Source: an uncultured Alphaproteobacteria bacterium (GTDB lineage: Bacteria > Pseudomonadota > Alphaproteobacteria > Rs-D84). From it: a stretch of DNA of 6,232 nucleotides. This document shows positions 5,954 to 6,232 of the stretch, piece by piece. The translations under genes and the position numbers were made by a program. Below the pieces are notes generated by a model that was not told where the DNA came from, searched no databases, and saw nothing but the letters and a program-made list of their open reading frames with translations. Position 1 is the first letter of the stretch. Each line of letters starts with the position of its first letter. The DNA lies in contig CAMHKP010000030.1 in the NCBI GenBank assembly GCA_946185785.1, positions 1-6,232 on the forward strand. Direction: 5' to 3'.

Positions 5954-6178
5954 TTATCGGCATCTTTGTAAAATTACATTGCTGTAATTTCGGCCAAATG
6001 TGGTTATGGCGTATGTTGGACCGTCTTCGGTTTGACCACACTTTAAAAACCCAAGGCTTTTAAATTCAGCAATTATTTTAGCGCTGACATGTTTATCCAA
6101 ATCACCCATATATCCATATGGATGTTTTTTTATGTGTTCAAATGCGAAAATTACATTTTTATCGTGATCGTCTATCAT
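5954..6178 (-). CDS. Small hypothetical protein, possible winged-helix domain
   Basis: A 74-residue open frame from an ATG at 6178 to a TAA at 5954-5956, followed at once by a terminator. I do not recognise it by name. Its plan resembles a compact winged helix: a first helix (NVIFAFEHIKKHP, about 8-20), a short segment around YGYMGDLD, a second helix (KHVSAKIIAEFKSLGFL, about 28-44), then a beta-like stretch TYAITTFGRNY (about 54-64) that recalls the wing of MarR/PadR-like proteins. That comparison is by eye only. A start at a TTG (6202) would add eight residues. I prefer the ATG because a GGGA lies upstream of it and the likely -10 box overlaps the TTG. It stands alone, next to the tRNA-linked element, and could belong to the same accessory segment. 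DNA binding is a guess. Confidence 0.6.
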   Translation of the reverse strand: MIDDHDKNVIFAFEHIKKHPYGYMGDLDKHVSAKIIAEFKSLGFLKCGQTEDGPTYAITTFGRNYSNVILQRCR

Positions 6179-6201
6179 TTTATTTTTCCCATTTTTTATC
6201 A

Positions 6202-6230
6202 AGTATATCGCCAGATTTGATATATTCTGG
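6202..6230 (-). promoter_or_regulatory. Candidate promoter with inverted repeat upstream of the small gene
   Basis: On the minus strand TATACT (6207-6202) matches five of six -10 positions and would start transcription near 6195, about 17 nt before the ATG at 6178. Just upstream an inverted repeat, CCAGA (6211-6215) and TCTGG (6226-6230), with 10 nt between the arms, occupies the -35/-10 spacer. No good -35 box is seen. The placement would suit an operator, perhaps for the small protein itself, but the arms are short and could be chance. Confidence 0.3.
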
Positions 6231-6232
6231 GG

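Noticed and set aside
5708..5971. 87-residue plus-strand open frame from inside tRNA-His
   Set aside because: It begins in a tRNA, crosses two terminators and has no ribosome site or recognisable domain.
6179..6202. TTG start for the small right-edge gene
   Set aside because: It overlaps the likely -10 box and lacks a ribosome site; the ATG at 6178 is preferred, though not certain.
1..6232. CRISPR arrays, transposases or toxin-antitoxin pairs
   Set aside because: No regularly spaced repeats, transposase motifs or paired small genes are visible.

Overview
The window carries a conserved Gram-negative envelope and translation gene cluster on the minus strand. In transcription order it reads frr, uppS, cdsA, rseP, bamA, from about 5503 down to 157. 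The presence of BamA and RseP indicates a diderm bacterium. The gene order, the single-PDZ size of RseP and the short CdsA fit an alphaproteobacterium of modest GC content, possibly a gut or host-associated lineage. That placement is inference; no 16S or other marker is present.

Layout by region. Positions 3-80 hold the GC-rich 3' end of an unidentified plus-strand gene. It converges on bamA, and one perfect 10-bp hairpin (128-151) lies between them as a probable two-way terminator. Positions 157-5503 are the five-gene operon, with gaps of 2 to 27 nt and no internal terminator that I see. Positions 5504-5583 form a short divergent promoter region. Positions 5584-5752 hold two plus-strand tRNA genes, Ala(GGC) and His(GTG), both with encoded CCA, followed by a terminator at 5760-5787. 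Positions 5788-5919 hold a GC-rich non-coding element ending in an exact 20-nt copy of the tRNA-His 3' end, followed by a second terminator. Positions 5954-6178 encode a small minus-strand protein resembling a winged helix. Upstream of it is a possible promoter with an inverted repeat.

How the genes work together. Frr recycles ribosomes after termination. UppS makes the C55 lipid carrier for peptidoglycan and O-antigen, and CdsA makes CDP-diacylglycerol for phospholipids. RseP is the site-2 protease of the envelope stress pathway, and BamA inserts outer-membrane proteins. Unlike the common proteobacterial layout, there is no dxr in the cluster, no pyrH directly upstream of frr, and no skp/lpxD/fabZ/lpxA after bamA.

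The operon itself is ordinary housekeeping. The part most worth a second look is the 5734-5919 region. There, pieces of the tRNA-His T arm and acceptor 3' strand recur in both orientations around a GC-rich spacer. This could be a remnant of tRNA-targeted integration or a tRNA-associated repeat comparable in layout to the rtT repeats of E. coli tyrT.
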